The notes under the pieces were generated by a model. That model searched no databases. It worked only from the letters and a program-made list of their open reading frames with translations, and had not been told where the DNA came from. Shown here piece after piece: positions 9,747 to 17,395 of a DNA stretch of 64,000 nt. This DNA is from Burkholderia plantarii (GTDB taxonomy: Bacteria > Pseudomonadota > Gammaproteobacteria > Burkholderiales > Burkholderiaceae). Both the position numbers and the translations under genes were made by a program. The stretch covers positions 1,612,001 to 1,676,000 of the forward strand of contig NZ_CP007212.1 of assembly GCF_001411805.1 (NCBI RefSeq), in the 5' to 3' direction. Numbering within the stretch: position 1 is the stretch's first letter; each line of letters opens with the position of its first letter.

Positions 9747-10130
9747 TCAGGCGATGGACGAGGGCTGGCTGCGACGGTGGGCCGGTGCCGCCAGCGCGCC
9801 GGCGATGCGGCAGAAGGGCAGGAAGGCGAGGCGGCGAACCAGCATGCCGCCGAGATGCGGCCGGGCCGCCAGGCCGAGCTGGTATGCGGAATCGCTCGCG
9901 AGCCAGCGGGCCGGGCGGCTCAGGCAGGCGGCCAGCGCCGGCTGGCGCCGCATCCGCGCCACCAGCCAGCTGCCCCAGATGCGATAGCCGTGCCAGTCGC
10001 GCGTGCTCAGCACGCGCCGGTAATAGAGCGTGTCGATGCGCAGTTGCTCGTCGGAGAGGAGGCCGGATTGATGGAGTTCGACGCAGACTATCTTGTTCTC
10101 TGGGCCCCAAAGACTCGGGTCGTGATTCAT
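9747..10130 (-). CDS. small hypothetical protein at the head of the fimbrial operon
   Basis: I do not recognise this protein (127 aa from the ATG chosen). It has no signal peptide or membrane segment. The N-terminal half is of mixed composition (SLWGPENKIVCVELHQSG, then LSTRDWHGYRIWGSW). The C-terminal half is rich in Arg and Ala. It is on the same strand as, and 30 bp upstream of, the major pilin gene, so it is probably the first gene of the transcript. A longer reading from 10271 would add an unlikely hydrophobic leader that overlaps the promoter-like AT-rich region. No clear ribosome binding site is seen, so both the start and the reality of the gene are uncertain. Confidence 0.5.
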   Translation of the reverse strand: MNHDPSLWGPENKIVCVELHQSGLLSDEQLRIDTLYYRRVLSTRDWHGYRIWGSWLVARMRRQPALAACLSRPARWLASDSAYQLGLAARPHLGGMLVRRLAFLPFCRIAGALAAPAHRRSQPSSIA

Positions 10131-10220
10131 GTTGGTTTCACGGGAGAAGAGGAGGTGAAGAAGTGCGGGAAATGATAGTTCCTTGTAAGCAATGGTTGAA
10201 CAGGGGTGACGTGATATGCA

Positions 10221-10234
10221 TAGGATTTCGAATA
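10221..10234 (-). promoter_or_regulatory. possible RcsB-type operator upstream of the fimbrial operon
   Basis: Read on the minus strand the 14 bases are TATTCGAAATCCTA, which match the enterobacterial RcsB box (TAAGAATATTCCTA) at 8 of 14 positions, including the whole right-hand TCCTA. It lies ~90 bp upstream of the first fimbrial-operon ATG in an AT-rich patch (10160-10270) that is otherwise unusual in this GC-rich region. The match is modest and proposed only because the operon ends with an RcsB-like regulator. Confidence 0.25.
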
Positions 10235-10287
10235 ATGTCGAGACGGTGATCGTGATGCGGGAAAAACCCACATGGGGTTGGTTTCAG

Positions 10288-10309
10288 CGTCCTTTCAGGG
10301 CGTTTTTTT
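10288..10309 (+). terminator. intrinsic terminator with no upstream plus-strand gene
   Basis: A 6-bp stem (CGTCCT / AGGGCG, one G-U pair) with a 3-base loop is followed immediately by seven T residues. It faces the plus strand, yet every gene from 4.3 to 10.1 kb is on the minus strand. It therefore either ends an unannotated small or antisense transcript starting in the AT-rich 10.15-10.27 kb region, or attenuates a long leader toward the ABC transporter genes. Confidence 0.5.
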
Positions 10310-10917
10310 CTTGATGTGCGTCACGGCGTCCGATGTGCTGCTTTGACATCGAGAACGAAAGGCACCTACCATTCGGCCTGTTCTCACCTTCGGAGACTTC
10401 AGTGCAAGCCGATGCAGGCAGTAGTGGGTTACGCCCCCATCCTGCCGCCGACTGAGGATTCGACGCACTTCCCTGCGCCGCATCCCGGAACGCGGATGCG
10501 GTGTCATCTCGCCCGACCGGGCAGATTTCCCGCCTGAAGACTGATCGACCGGGACGACCCGGATGCGCCGCCTGACGGCGGCCGGCCCGCGGCGTCGATC
10601 GGAAACCTTTCACGACATACGACCCGGATCGCCCACGGCAGGCAACGCGCCTGCGCGGTGACGCGTGTTCCGCTCCTGTTCCCTGCTCGCGGCGCCGCCA
10701 GTGCGTTGACGCGACGGTGGCGCGCGCCCGTTTGCCGGGCGTCGCCGCCGGATGTCGTCTGGCGCCACGGTCGGCCGGCGGTCGAGGGCGGTGCCACGGT
10801 TTGGCGGTCCATGTCGAATGTCACGACGGACTCGCCGTGCCCGAACCGGGCGCGGCGCCGGGTTTCGTAATCACGGAAATCGGTTGGCAGTCCGATTCAT
10901 TGACGTGGAGACGAGCC
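10310..10917. other. intergenic region upstream of the ABC transporter operon
   Basis: About 600 bases without a convincing gene; the open frames here have Arg/Pro/Ser-rich shadow-like compositions. It should hold the promoter of the transporter operon. I saw no recognisable riboswitch core or strong sigma-70 element. Confidence 0.4.
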
Positions 10918-11115
10918 ATGAAACTCGCCGTTCGCTCGCAATTCATTCTCAGGAGTCAGCTGTATTTCTCGCTGGGCCCGATCGCCGGCCGGGACGCGCG
11001 CAGCTCCGTCCTGCCGCGCCTGGTGCCTCGCTTCGCCCCGCGTCGCGCCGTGCCGGCCACGCGCTGCCGGCGCCGCGCTCGCGTCGTGCCGGAGCGTCCC
11101 CGAGCCGGCCTCTGA
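10918..11115 (+). CDS. possible 65-aa leader ORF upstream of the ABC transporter
   Basis: An ATG preceded by GGAG at a suitable distance opens a 65-codon frame (start MKLAVRSQFILRSQLYF) that ends 61 bp before the permease start, which has its own CAGGAG site. The N-terminal 25 residues are mixed, and the remainder is dominated by Arg and Pro. No family is recognised. It could be a leader peptide or small membrane-proximal protein translated with the operon, or a chance frame. The only positive evidence is the ribosome binding site and the colinear position. Confidence 0.3.
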   Translation: MKLAVRSQFILRSQLYFSLGPIAGRDARSSVLPRLVPRFAPRRAVPATRCRRRARVVPERPRAGL

Positions 11116-11176
11116 GCGCGGCCCGTGCCGGCCGCACCGCTTTCCCAAACCGTTCCGTAGCCCAGGAGCCAGCAAC

Positions 11177-12898
11177 ATGAAGTCACTTGTTTTTCCGAAG
11201 CGCCGCGACGTCTCGCTCGGCAGCGACGCGATCGTGCTCGTCTGCATCGCGCTGTTCGCGTGGTTCTTCGTGACCGCGTGGATCGACATGCACCGCCCGG
11301 CCAGCGAGAACCCGGCGCTCGCGCTCGCGCCGGCGAACCTGCTGTACTACTCGGTGCGCACCACCATGCGCTTCCTGATCGGCATGGTCTGGTCGACGCT
11401 GTTCTCGCTGGTGTTCGGCGTGCTCGCCGCGCGCTACGCGCCGATGCGCCGCGTGATCCTGCCGTTCGTCAATTTCATGGAGTCGGTGCCGCTGGTCGGC
11501 TTCATGACGTTCACGACCGGCTTCTTCCTCGGCCTCTATCCGCACAACACGATGGGGATGGAGTCGCTCGCGATCTTCGCCGTGTTCACCGGCCAGGCCT
11601 GGAACATGATGCTGACCGTCTACCAGACCATGCGCGTGGTGCCGAAGGAACTGCGCGAGGTGGCCGATTCGTTTCGCTACAACGCATGGCAGCGCTTCTG
11701 GCGCCTCGAATGGCCGTACTCGGTGCCGGGCTTCCTCTGGAACGCGATCAACTCGCAGGCGGCCGCCTGGTTCGCGCTGGTCGCCTCGGAGGCGATTCCC
11801 GCCGCCAACGGCGACACGGTGCTGCTGCCCGGCGTCGGCTCGTATGTGTCGATGGCGCTCGACGCGGCCAGCTATCGCGCCGTCATCTACGCGCTGGTCG
11901 CGCTGGTGCTGAACATCGTCGTGATCGACCAGTTCATCTTCCGCCCGCTGGTGCGCTACACGATCCGCTTCAAGAACGACGATTCCGCGGCCAAGCGCGA
12001 CATGCAGTATCGCTCGTGGTTCTACGACTGCCTCGCGAGTTCGCGGATCGCGCGCTCGGCGGGCCAACTGCTCGCGCGGCTGGCCGATGCCTGGATCTTC
12101 CGGCTGCCGCGCGTCTGGTACGCGCTGCGCCTCGACCGCGCCACGCGCCTGCTCGCGCGCGCGAACTGGCTCTGGTCGACGATCTGGTACTTCGCGCTCA
12201 CGGTGGGCTGCGCCTATGGCGGCTACCAGCTCTGGGAATATTTCCCGAAGGACAACCTGGCCGTCCTGCCGTGGTGGATGCTCGAGACCGCCGGGCGCGT
12301 CACGCTCGCGATGCTGCTCAGCTGCGTGCTGTTCGTGCCGCTCGGCGTCTGGATGGCGAGCCACCCCAGGCGCCTGACGGTGTTCCAGCCGGTCGCGCAG
12401 GTGCTCGCGGCGGTCCCGCCGAACATCTACTACCCGCTGATCGCGCTGTTCGTGATCACCGCGCACCGCTCGCTCGGCTGGTGGACGATCCCGATGATCA
12501 TGGTCGGCACGCAGTGGTACTACCTGTTCAACACGATCGCCGGCACGCTCGCGATTCCCACCCAGATCACCGAAGTCAGCCAGATGTTCCATGTGAAGGG
12601 CGCGATGTGGTGGCGCAAGTACATGCTGCCCTCGATCTTCCCGTACATCGTGACCGGCACCATCTCCGCCGCGGGCGGCGCCTGGAACGCCGCGATCGCC
12701 GCCGAGGTCGTGCAGTGGGGCTCGCGCACGGCCAGCACCTCGGGCCTCGGCGCCTTCATCTCGACCACCACCGGCAATGGCGACAACGCGGCCGCCGCGC
12801 TCGGCTGCACCGCCATGTGCTTCATGGTTGCGCTTTGCATCATGTTCGTCTGGCAGCCGCTGTACCGCTTCGCCGAACGCAAATTCCGTTACGACTGA
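11177..12898 (+). CDS. ABC transporter permease, tandem-domain NitT/TauT type
   Basis: A 573-residue inner-membrane protein with two fused binding-protein-dependent permease domains, one in about residues 60-260 and one in about 370-570, each with 5-6 membrane segments and an EAA-like cytoplasmic loop (first: ELREVADSFRYNAWQRFWRL; second: QITEVSQMFHVKGAMWWRKY). Typical SsuC/TauC permeases are ~260 aa, so this is a duplicated form that would make a complete translocation path alone. It is followed 22 bp later by the ATPase. The substrate class of the family is small anions such as nitrate, sulfonates, taurine or aromatic acids. Nothing here narrows that down, and no periplasmic binding protein is encoded nearby. 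Confidence 0.88.
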   Translation: MKSLVFPKRRDVSLGSDAIVLVCIALFAWFFVTAWIDMHRPASENPALALAPANLLYYSVRTTMRFLIGMVWSTLFSLVFGVLAARYAPMRRVILPFVNFMESVPLVGFMTFTTGFFLGLYPHNTMGMESLAIFAVFTGQAWNMMLTVYQTMRVVPKELREVADSFRYNAWQRFWRLEWPYSVPGFLWNAINSQAAAWFALVASEAIPAANGDTVLLPGVGSYVSMALDAASYRAVIYALVALVLNIVVIDQFIFRPLVRYTIRFKNDDSAAKRDMQYRSWFYDCLASSRIARSAGQLLARLADAWIFRLPRVWYALRLDRATRLLARANWLWSTIWYFALTVGCAYGGYQLWEYFPKDNLAVLPWWMLETAGRVTLAMLLSCVLFVPLGVWMASHPRRLTVFQPVAQVLAAVPPNIYYPLIALFVITAHRSLGWWTIPMIMVGTQWYYLFNTIAGTLAIPTQITEVSQMFHVKGAMWWRKYMLPSIFPYIVTGTISAAGGAWNAAIAAEVVQWGSRTASTSGLGAFISTTTGNGDNAAAALGCTAMCFMVALCIMFVWQPLYRFAERKFRYD

Positions 12899-12920
12899 TC
12901 CGATCCCAAGGAGTCACCTC

Positions 12921-13739
12921 ATGAAGAACCTGTCGAACCCGTCCCGTGTCCCGGCGCCGCTGCCGTCGCACTTCCTCGAACTGAAGAACGTCAACAAGAC
13001 CTTCATCGGCCAGGGCGGCGTGGGCCACGAAGTGCTGCACGAGATCAATCTCGAGATCGGCGTCAACGAATTCGTCAGCATTCTCGGCAAGTCCGGCTCG
13101 GGCAAGTCGACGCTGCTGAAGACGATCGGCGGGCTGGTGCAGCCGACGCTCGGCGTCGTGTCGCTGCGCGGCGAGGAACTGACCTGCCCGCACAGCGCGA
13201 TCAGCATGGTGTTCCAGACCTTCGCGCTGTATCCGTGGCTGACCGTGTTCGAGAACATCGCGTTCGGCCTGCACGCCAACGGCATCGAGGCGCCGCGCAT
13301 CGATCACGAGGTCGCCAACCTGATCCGGCTGATCGGGCTGCAGGGCTATGAAAAGGCGTTCCCGCGCGAGCTGTCGGGCGGCATGAAGCAGCGCGTGGGC
13401 TTCGCGCGCGCGCTCGCGATCGAGCCGGACCTGCTGCTGCTCGATGAACCGTTCTCGTCGCTCGACATGTTCACGGCCGGGAAGCTGCGCAACGACCTGA
13501 TGGCGATGTGGACCAGCCGCCAGATCGGCACCGCGTCGATGATCATGGTCACGCACGACGTGACCGAGGCAGTGATGATGTCCGACCGCCTCGTCGTGCT
13601 CGGCTCGAACCCCGGCCGCATCATGCACGAGATCTCGATCGACACGCCGCGCGCCGAGCGCACGGTGCGCAACATGCTCGACCGGATCGAGCACGTGACC
13701 GATCTGCTGAACACGCAGATCGCGCTGTCCTACGCCTGA
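12921..13739 (+). CDS. ABC transporter ATP-binding protein, NitT/TauT type
   Basis: A 272-residue ATPase energising the tandem permease. Walker A is GKSGSGKST, the Q-loop lies in MVFQTFALYPW, the signature motif is LSGGMKQRV, Walker B is LLLLDEPFSSLD, and the switch His is in VTHDVTEA. All are intact. The ATG at 12921 follows AAGGAG and leaves a 22-bp gap after the permease. It closely resembles SsuB/TauB/NrtD ATPases. It ends just before a strong GC hairpin that separates it from the porin gene. Confidence 0.92.
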   Translation: MKNLSNPSRVPAPLPSHFLELKNVNKTFIGQGGVGHEVLHEINLEIGVNEFVSILGKSGSGKSTLLKTIGGLVQPTLGVVSLRGEELTCPHSAISMVFQTFALYPWLTVFENIAFGLHANGIEAPRIDHEVANLIRLIGLQGYEKAFPRELSGGMKQRVGFARALAIEPDLLLLDEPFSSLDMFTAGKLRNDLMAMWTSRQIGTASMIMVTHDVTEAVMMSDRLVVLGSNPGRIMHEISIDTPRAERTVRNMLDRIEHVTDLLNTQIALSYA

Positions 13740-13745
13740 CACCGG

Positions 13746-13772
13746 CCGGCCGCCCGCCGAACGGGCGGCCGG
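13746..13772 (+). terminator. strong 11-bp hairpin after the ATPase gene
   Basis: A perfect 11-bp stem (CCGGCCGCCCG / CGGGCGGCCGG) with a 5-base loop starts 7 bp after the ATPase stop. No T-tract follows, so it is either a Rho-assisted or partial terminator or an mRNA 3'-end stabiliser between the transporter genes and the porin. Confidence 0.5.
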
Positions 13773-13853
13773 ATCACGGTGTTGTCAATAAACGAAGGAA
13801 TCCTTAACGAAAGCATTGCCGGCAACACCGGATCGATGCACAACCCACCTGCG

Positions 13854-15260
13854 ATGAAGAAGATGAACCTGTTCCTGCGAAAGCGCGACGCCGCCGCGCT
13901 CGGCGCGCTGCTGGCGCTGCTCGTCTCCCGCGGCGCCTGCGCGGCCGGCACCGAAGCCGACGCGGCCCCCACCGACCTGATGCAGCGCGCGACGCTGTTC
14001 GGCGACTTCGGCGGCATACGCCCCTGGCTGGCCGATCACGGCGTCGATCTGGGCCTGCAGGAAAGCTCCGAGTATTTCCGCAATTTCACGGGCGGCACGC
14101 GGCGCGGCGGCGAATACAGCGGCACCACGCAGCTGACGATCGGCGTCGACACCAGGAAGGCGTTCGGCCTGCCGGGCGGCACGTTCAACGTGTCGGGCCT
14201 GCAGATCCACGGCCGCAGCCTCAGCATGCACGATCTCGGCCTGATGCAGAACGCGGGCGGCCTCGAGGCGGATTCCGGCACGCGGCTGTGGGAACTCTGG
14301 TACAGGCAGTCGCTGTTCGACGGCGCGTTCGACGTGAAGATCGGCCAGCAGAGCCTCGACCAGGAGTTCATGGTCAGCGATACCGGCGCGGTGTTCGTGA
14401 ACGCCGCGTTCGGCTGGCCGGGCCTGCCGTCCGTCGACATGCCGGCGGGCGGCCCCGCCTATCCGCTGTCGTCGCTCGGCGTGCGGTTCCGGCTCGCGCC
14501 GTCGCCGCACTGGACGTTCCTGGCCGGCGCGTTCGACGACAACCCCGCCGGCCCCGGCGACGGCGACCCGCAACGCCTGAACGCCCACGGCACCACGTTC
14601 AACCTGCATGGCGGCACGCTGCTGATCGGCGAGGCGCAATACGCACTGAACCCGGATGACGGCGCGGCCGGCCATTCGCCCGCGGGCCTGCCCGGCACCT
14701 ACAAGGTCGGGTTCTGGTACGACACCGGGCGTTTCGACGACTTGCGCGACGGTGCCGACGGCGTGCCGCTCTCGGACCCGGCCAGCGGCGGCACGGCGCG
14801 CTCGCATCACGGCAACTACGGCCTTTACGCGATTGCCGACCAGACGGTCTGGCGCGCGGCGGGCGGCCCGCGCGCGCTGAGCGTGTTCGCCGAGGTGATG
14901 GGCGCGCCCGACGACCGCAACGTGGTCGGCATCGGCGTGAACGCGGGTCTCGCGCTGAAGGCGCCGTTCGCGGGGCGCGACGACGATGTGGCCGGCATCG
15001 CGGTCGGCTATTCGCAGATCGGCTCGCATGCGCGCGCGCTCGACCGCGATACCGCCGCCACCACGCCGGGCTATCCGCGGCGCAGCGCCGAGACCGTGGT
15101 CGAGGCCACATACCAGTATCAGGTTGCCCCGTGGTGGCAGTTGCAGGGCGATCTGCAGTACGTGTTCCGGCCGTCGGGCGGCATCCCGAATCCGCTCGAT
15201 CCGGGCCGGCGCATCGGCAATGAAGTGATCGCCGGCGTGAAGACGGTGCTGCAGTTCTGA
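13854..15260 (+). CDS. OprB-family carbohydrate-selective porin
   Basis: An outer-membrane porin of ~468 residues. A signal peptide (MKKMNLFLRKRD, hydrophobic core, GACAA) is followed by the OprB signature regions: a GDFGGIRPWLADHGVDL opening, repeated amphipathic strands, VKIGQQSLDQEFMVSD, the ATPSPHW-like APSPHWTFLAGAFDDNP segment, and a final aromatic residue (VLQF). OprB proteins admit sugars and related small solutes across the outer membrane. Its position directly after the ABC permease and ATPase suggests it supplies their substrate. In-frame ATGs also occur at 13836 and 13863; 13854 was chosen for the best signal peptide. Confidence 0.85.
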   Translation: MKKMNLFLRKRDAAALGALLALLVSRGACAAGTEADAAPTDLMQRATLFGDFGGIRPWLADHGVDLGLQESSEYFRNFTGGTRRGGEYSGTTQLTIGVDTRKAFGLPGGTFNVSGLQIHGRSLSMHDLGLMQNAGGLEADSGTRLWELWYRQSLFDGAFDVKIGQQSLDQEFMVSDTGAVFVNAAFGWPGLPSVDMPAGGPAYPLSSLGVRFRLAPSPHWTFLAGAFDDNPAGPGDGDPQRLNAHGTTFNLHGGTLLIGEAQYALNPDDGAAGHSPAGLPGTYKVGFWYDTGRFDDLRDGADGVPLSDPASGGTARSHHGNYGLYAIADQTVWRAAGGPRALSVFAEVMGAPDDRNVVGIGVNAGLALKAPFAGRDDDVAGIAVGYSQIGSHARALDRDTAATTPGYPRRSAETVVEATYQYQVAPWWQLQGDLQYVFRPSGGIPNPLDPGRRIGNEVIAGVKTVLQF

Positions 15261-15390
15261 CGCGGGCGCGATGAAGCGGCGGCGGCGGGGCGGCTTGCCG
15301 TCCTCGCCATCGTGGAGTGTCGGTTGCGGCCGCAACGATCGATGCAGGCTTCGTGGCGGCCGATGCTTGCGAAGTCGATGTGAAAGCATT

Positions 15391-15420
15391 CTTTCGGCAT
15401 TCCGAAAGCCTCGGCCGAGG
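15391..15420. promoter_or_regulatory. two adjacent inverted repeats upstream of the cupin gene
   Basis: CTTTCGG-CATT-CCGAAAG (perfect 7-bp arms, 15391-15408) is followed directly by the perfect 12-bp palindrome CCTCGGCCGAGG (15409-15420). They lie ~90 bp upstream of the cupin start in a 247-bp intergenic region and could be an operator pair or a hairpin in the leader. Confidence 0.4.
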
Positions 15421-15507
15421 TCGTGCATGCCGGTCGCACGCGTTGCGCCGCGCCGACGTAACATGCGGTTTCCACGAAGCACGCTCATTCGGGCGGGGGA
15501 GACATCC

Positions 15508-15918
15508 ATGAAAAGAACGGCTCGCGTCGCGCTGGCGACGCTCATCGTCGCGGCGGCGTCCGTCGCGCACGCGCAGGGCTCCGGGATCAGCCGCACGGAG
15601 GTGCTGAAGCAGGACGTGTCGGTGCCGGGGCGCCAGGCGGTGGTCGCGCGCGTCGAGGTACCGCCGCACGCGGTGCTCGGCTGGCACACGCATTTCGGCG
15701 ACGAGATCAGCTACGTCACGACGGGCGACCTGACGCTGATGGTGGCCGGCAGGCCGCAGCAGACCGTGCATGCCGGCGGCGCGTTCGTGGTGCCGGCCGG
15801 GATCGCACACAGCGTGCGCAACGACGGCACCACGCCGGTCGAACTCGTGACGGTCCACGTCGTCGACAAGGGCAAGCCGCTCGCCACGCCGGCCTCGGCG
15901 CCGGTGGCGACGCAATAG
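15508..15918 (+). CDS. exported cupin-domain protein
   Basis: A 136-residue protein with a signal peptide (VALATLIVAAASVAHAQG) and a single small-barrel cupin. The cupin motif 1 region has VLGWHTHFGDEISYVTTG (G-x5-H-x-H-x3-4-E metal site) and motif 2 has FVVPAGIAHSVRNDG (second metal His). A metal centre is therefore likely. Small periplasmic cupins of this kind are common in Burkholderia, and their substrates are mostly unknown. The gene stands alone between the porin and an SDR gene, with its own 247-bp upstream region carrying inverted repeats. Confidence 0.85.
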   Translation: MKRTARVALATLIVAAASVAHAQGSGISRTEVLKQDVSVPGRQAVVARVEVPPHAVLGWHTHFGDEISYVTTGDLTLMVAGRPQQTVHAGGAFVVPAGIAHSVRNDGTTPVELVTVHVVDKGKPLATPASAPVATQ

Positions 15919-16018
15919 GTTCGCCTGGCCCGCCCGGCTCGCTTGCCGGCCGGTATCGCGCGTATTCCGCGGTGGCCGTCGGGCCGGCGCGTTTTCTCAT
16001 CATCAACGGGAGCAGGAC

Positions 16019-16789
16019 ATGGATCTCGGTATCAACGGCCGCTCGGCGCTCGTCACGGGCGCCTCGAAGGGCATCGGTCTCGCGAGCGCGATGGCGCTGG
16101 CGAAGGAGGGATGCAGCGTGCATCTGGTGTCGTCGAACCCCGACGCGATCGAGCGCGCGAAGCACACGGTCGAGGCGGCCTTCGACGTGCCGGTGCGCGC
16201 CACCGCGCTCGATCTGGCCGACGCGCGGGCGCGCGAGCAGCTGCTCGCCTCGGCCGGCCCGATCGACATCCTCGTCAACAATGCCGGCGCGATCCCGGGT
16301 GGCGGCCTCGGGGCCGTCGACGAGGCCGCGTGGCGCGCGGCCTGGGAGCTGAAGCTGTTCGGCTACATGGATCTCGCGCGGCTTGCGCTGCCGGCGATGA
16401 TGGCGCGCGGCAGCGGCGTGATCGTCAACGTGATCGGCGCGGCCGGCGTGACGCCGCGCTACGACTACATCCTCGGCTCGACGGCCAATGCCGGGCTGGT
16501 GGCGTTCACGCAGGCGGTCGGCGCGCACGCGACGACGCGCGGCGTGCGCGTGGTCGGCATCAATCCGGGACCGTGCGCCACCGAGCGGCTCGAAAAGCTG
16601 TACCGCAGCCGCGCGGAAACGGCGTTCGGCGACGCGTCGCGCTGGCGCGAACTGCTCGACGCGCTGCCGTTCGGCCGGCCGTCGGAGCCCGAGGAGATGG
16701 CCGATCTGGTCGCGTTCCTCGCCTCGGATCGCGCGTCGTACCTGAGCGGCGTCGTGATCGACGCGGACGGCGGGGCGAAGTACCGGTGA
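16019..16789 (+). CDS. short-chain dehydrogenase/reductase with non-canonical active site
   Basis: A 256-residue Rossmann-fold SDR. The cofactor motif TGASKGIG (residues 13-20) and the structural NNAG (87-90) are intact. The usual catalytic Y-x-x-x-K is replaced: around residues 148-156 the sequence is YDYILGSTAN, so the aligned pair is Tyr150 and Ser154 with no Lys. SDRs with a Y-x-x-G-S-T-x-N pattern recur in proteobacteria and form a divergent subgroup; their substrates are not known to me. The C-terminal YLSGVVIDADGG loop is typical. The gene is monocistronic, ends at a GC hairpin, and converges on the DUF3088 gene. Confidence 0.85.
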   Translation: MDLGINGRSALVTGASKGIGLASAMALAKEGCSVHLVSSNPDAIERAKHTVEAAFDVPVRATALDLADARAREQLLASAGPIDILVNNAGAIPGGGLGAVDEAAWRAAWELKLFGYMDLARLALPAMMARGSGVIVNVIGAAGVTPRYDYILGSTANAGLVAFTQAVGAHATTRGVRVVGINPGPCATERLEKLYRSRAETAFGDASRWRELLDALPFGRPSEPEEMADLVAFLASDRASYLSGVVIDADGGAKYR

Positions 16790-16795
16790 GCGGGC

Positions 16796-16821
16796 GGGGC
16801 GGCGCGGACAAGCGCCGCCCC
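16796..16821 (+). terminator. GC hairpin between convergent SDR and DUF3088 genes
   Basis: A 10-bp perfect stem (GGGGCGGCGC / GCGCCGCCCC) with a 6-base loop lies 7 bp after the SDR stop. No T-tract follows. Its position suits a bidirectional transcript end. Confidence 0.4.
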
Positions 16822-16928
16822 GGTGGTGCCTGATTCATGCTTCGCGGTGCCGGGATGGCAGGGCGGCGCGGCCGGCGCGATCGACAGTGCGGTCGATGCG
16901 AAACCGCCCGCCCGGACGCGGGACCGGC

Positions 16929-17273
16929 TCAATGCAGCGTCGGGAAGCCGTGGCGTTCCGTCAGCAGCGCGAGAATGCGCTTCGGGTCGGTCACGAAGCG
17001 CGTGGTGCCGAGCGTCTCGGCGTCGTCGGGCGCCGGGTGTTCGTCGCCGAGGATCAGCACGGGTAGCCCCTGATGCGCTTCATCGAGCGCCGCCACCACG
17101 GCAGGGCGAGGCCGCGCGAACGGCACGCGGCGCACGTCGAGCCGCGCGGCGCGCGTCGGGTCGCTCGCCAGCAGCCCTTCGATCGGCAGCCCGTGCGGGC
17201 AGACGAAGCGCTCGGCGGGATGGGCCGGATCGGTGAAACCCGGTTCGAGCAGGAGCAGGAGATCACGGCTCAT
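16929..17273 (-). CDS. DUF3088 family protein
   Basis: A 114-residue cytoplasmic protein that I recognise as DUF3088. It opens with LLLLLEPGFTDPAHPAERFVCPHG, the family's hallmark start, and contains FARPRPAVVAAL and LPVLILGDEHP further on, suggesting a thioredoxin-like fold. The usual C-x-x-C-like site is reduced to a single Cys (VCPHG). Function is unknown. It is the terminal gene of the minus-strand pair with the tautomerase, about 120 bp downstream of it. Confidence 0.75.
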   Translation of the reverse strand: MSRDLLLLLEPGFTDPAHPAERFVCPHGLPIEGLLASDPTRAARLDVRRVPFARPRPAVVAALDEAHQGLPVLILGDEHPAPDDAETLGTTRFVTDPKRILALLTERHGFPTLH

Positions 17274-17395
17274 GAAGTTCGGTCCTCGTGTGATCGATCA
17301 GGGGAGGGCCTGATTCTGCCGGTGCCTCGCGGCGTCGGCCACGAAGAAATCGAGCCAACCATATGCGCGATCGTGCTAATCGCGCGGCGGCCTGG

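Noticed and set aside
11260..12924. Long frame (554 codons) overlapping the ABC permease in another reading frame
   Set aside because: Arg/Ala/His-rich composition typical of shadow frames in GC-rich DNA. The overlapping frame has clear permease helices and EAA loops.
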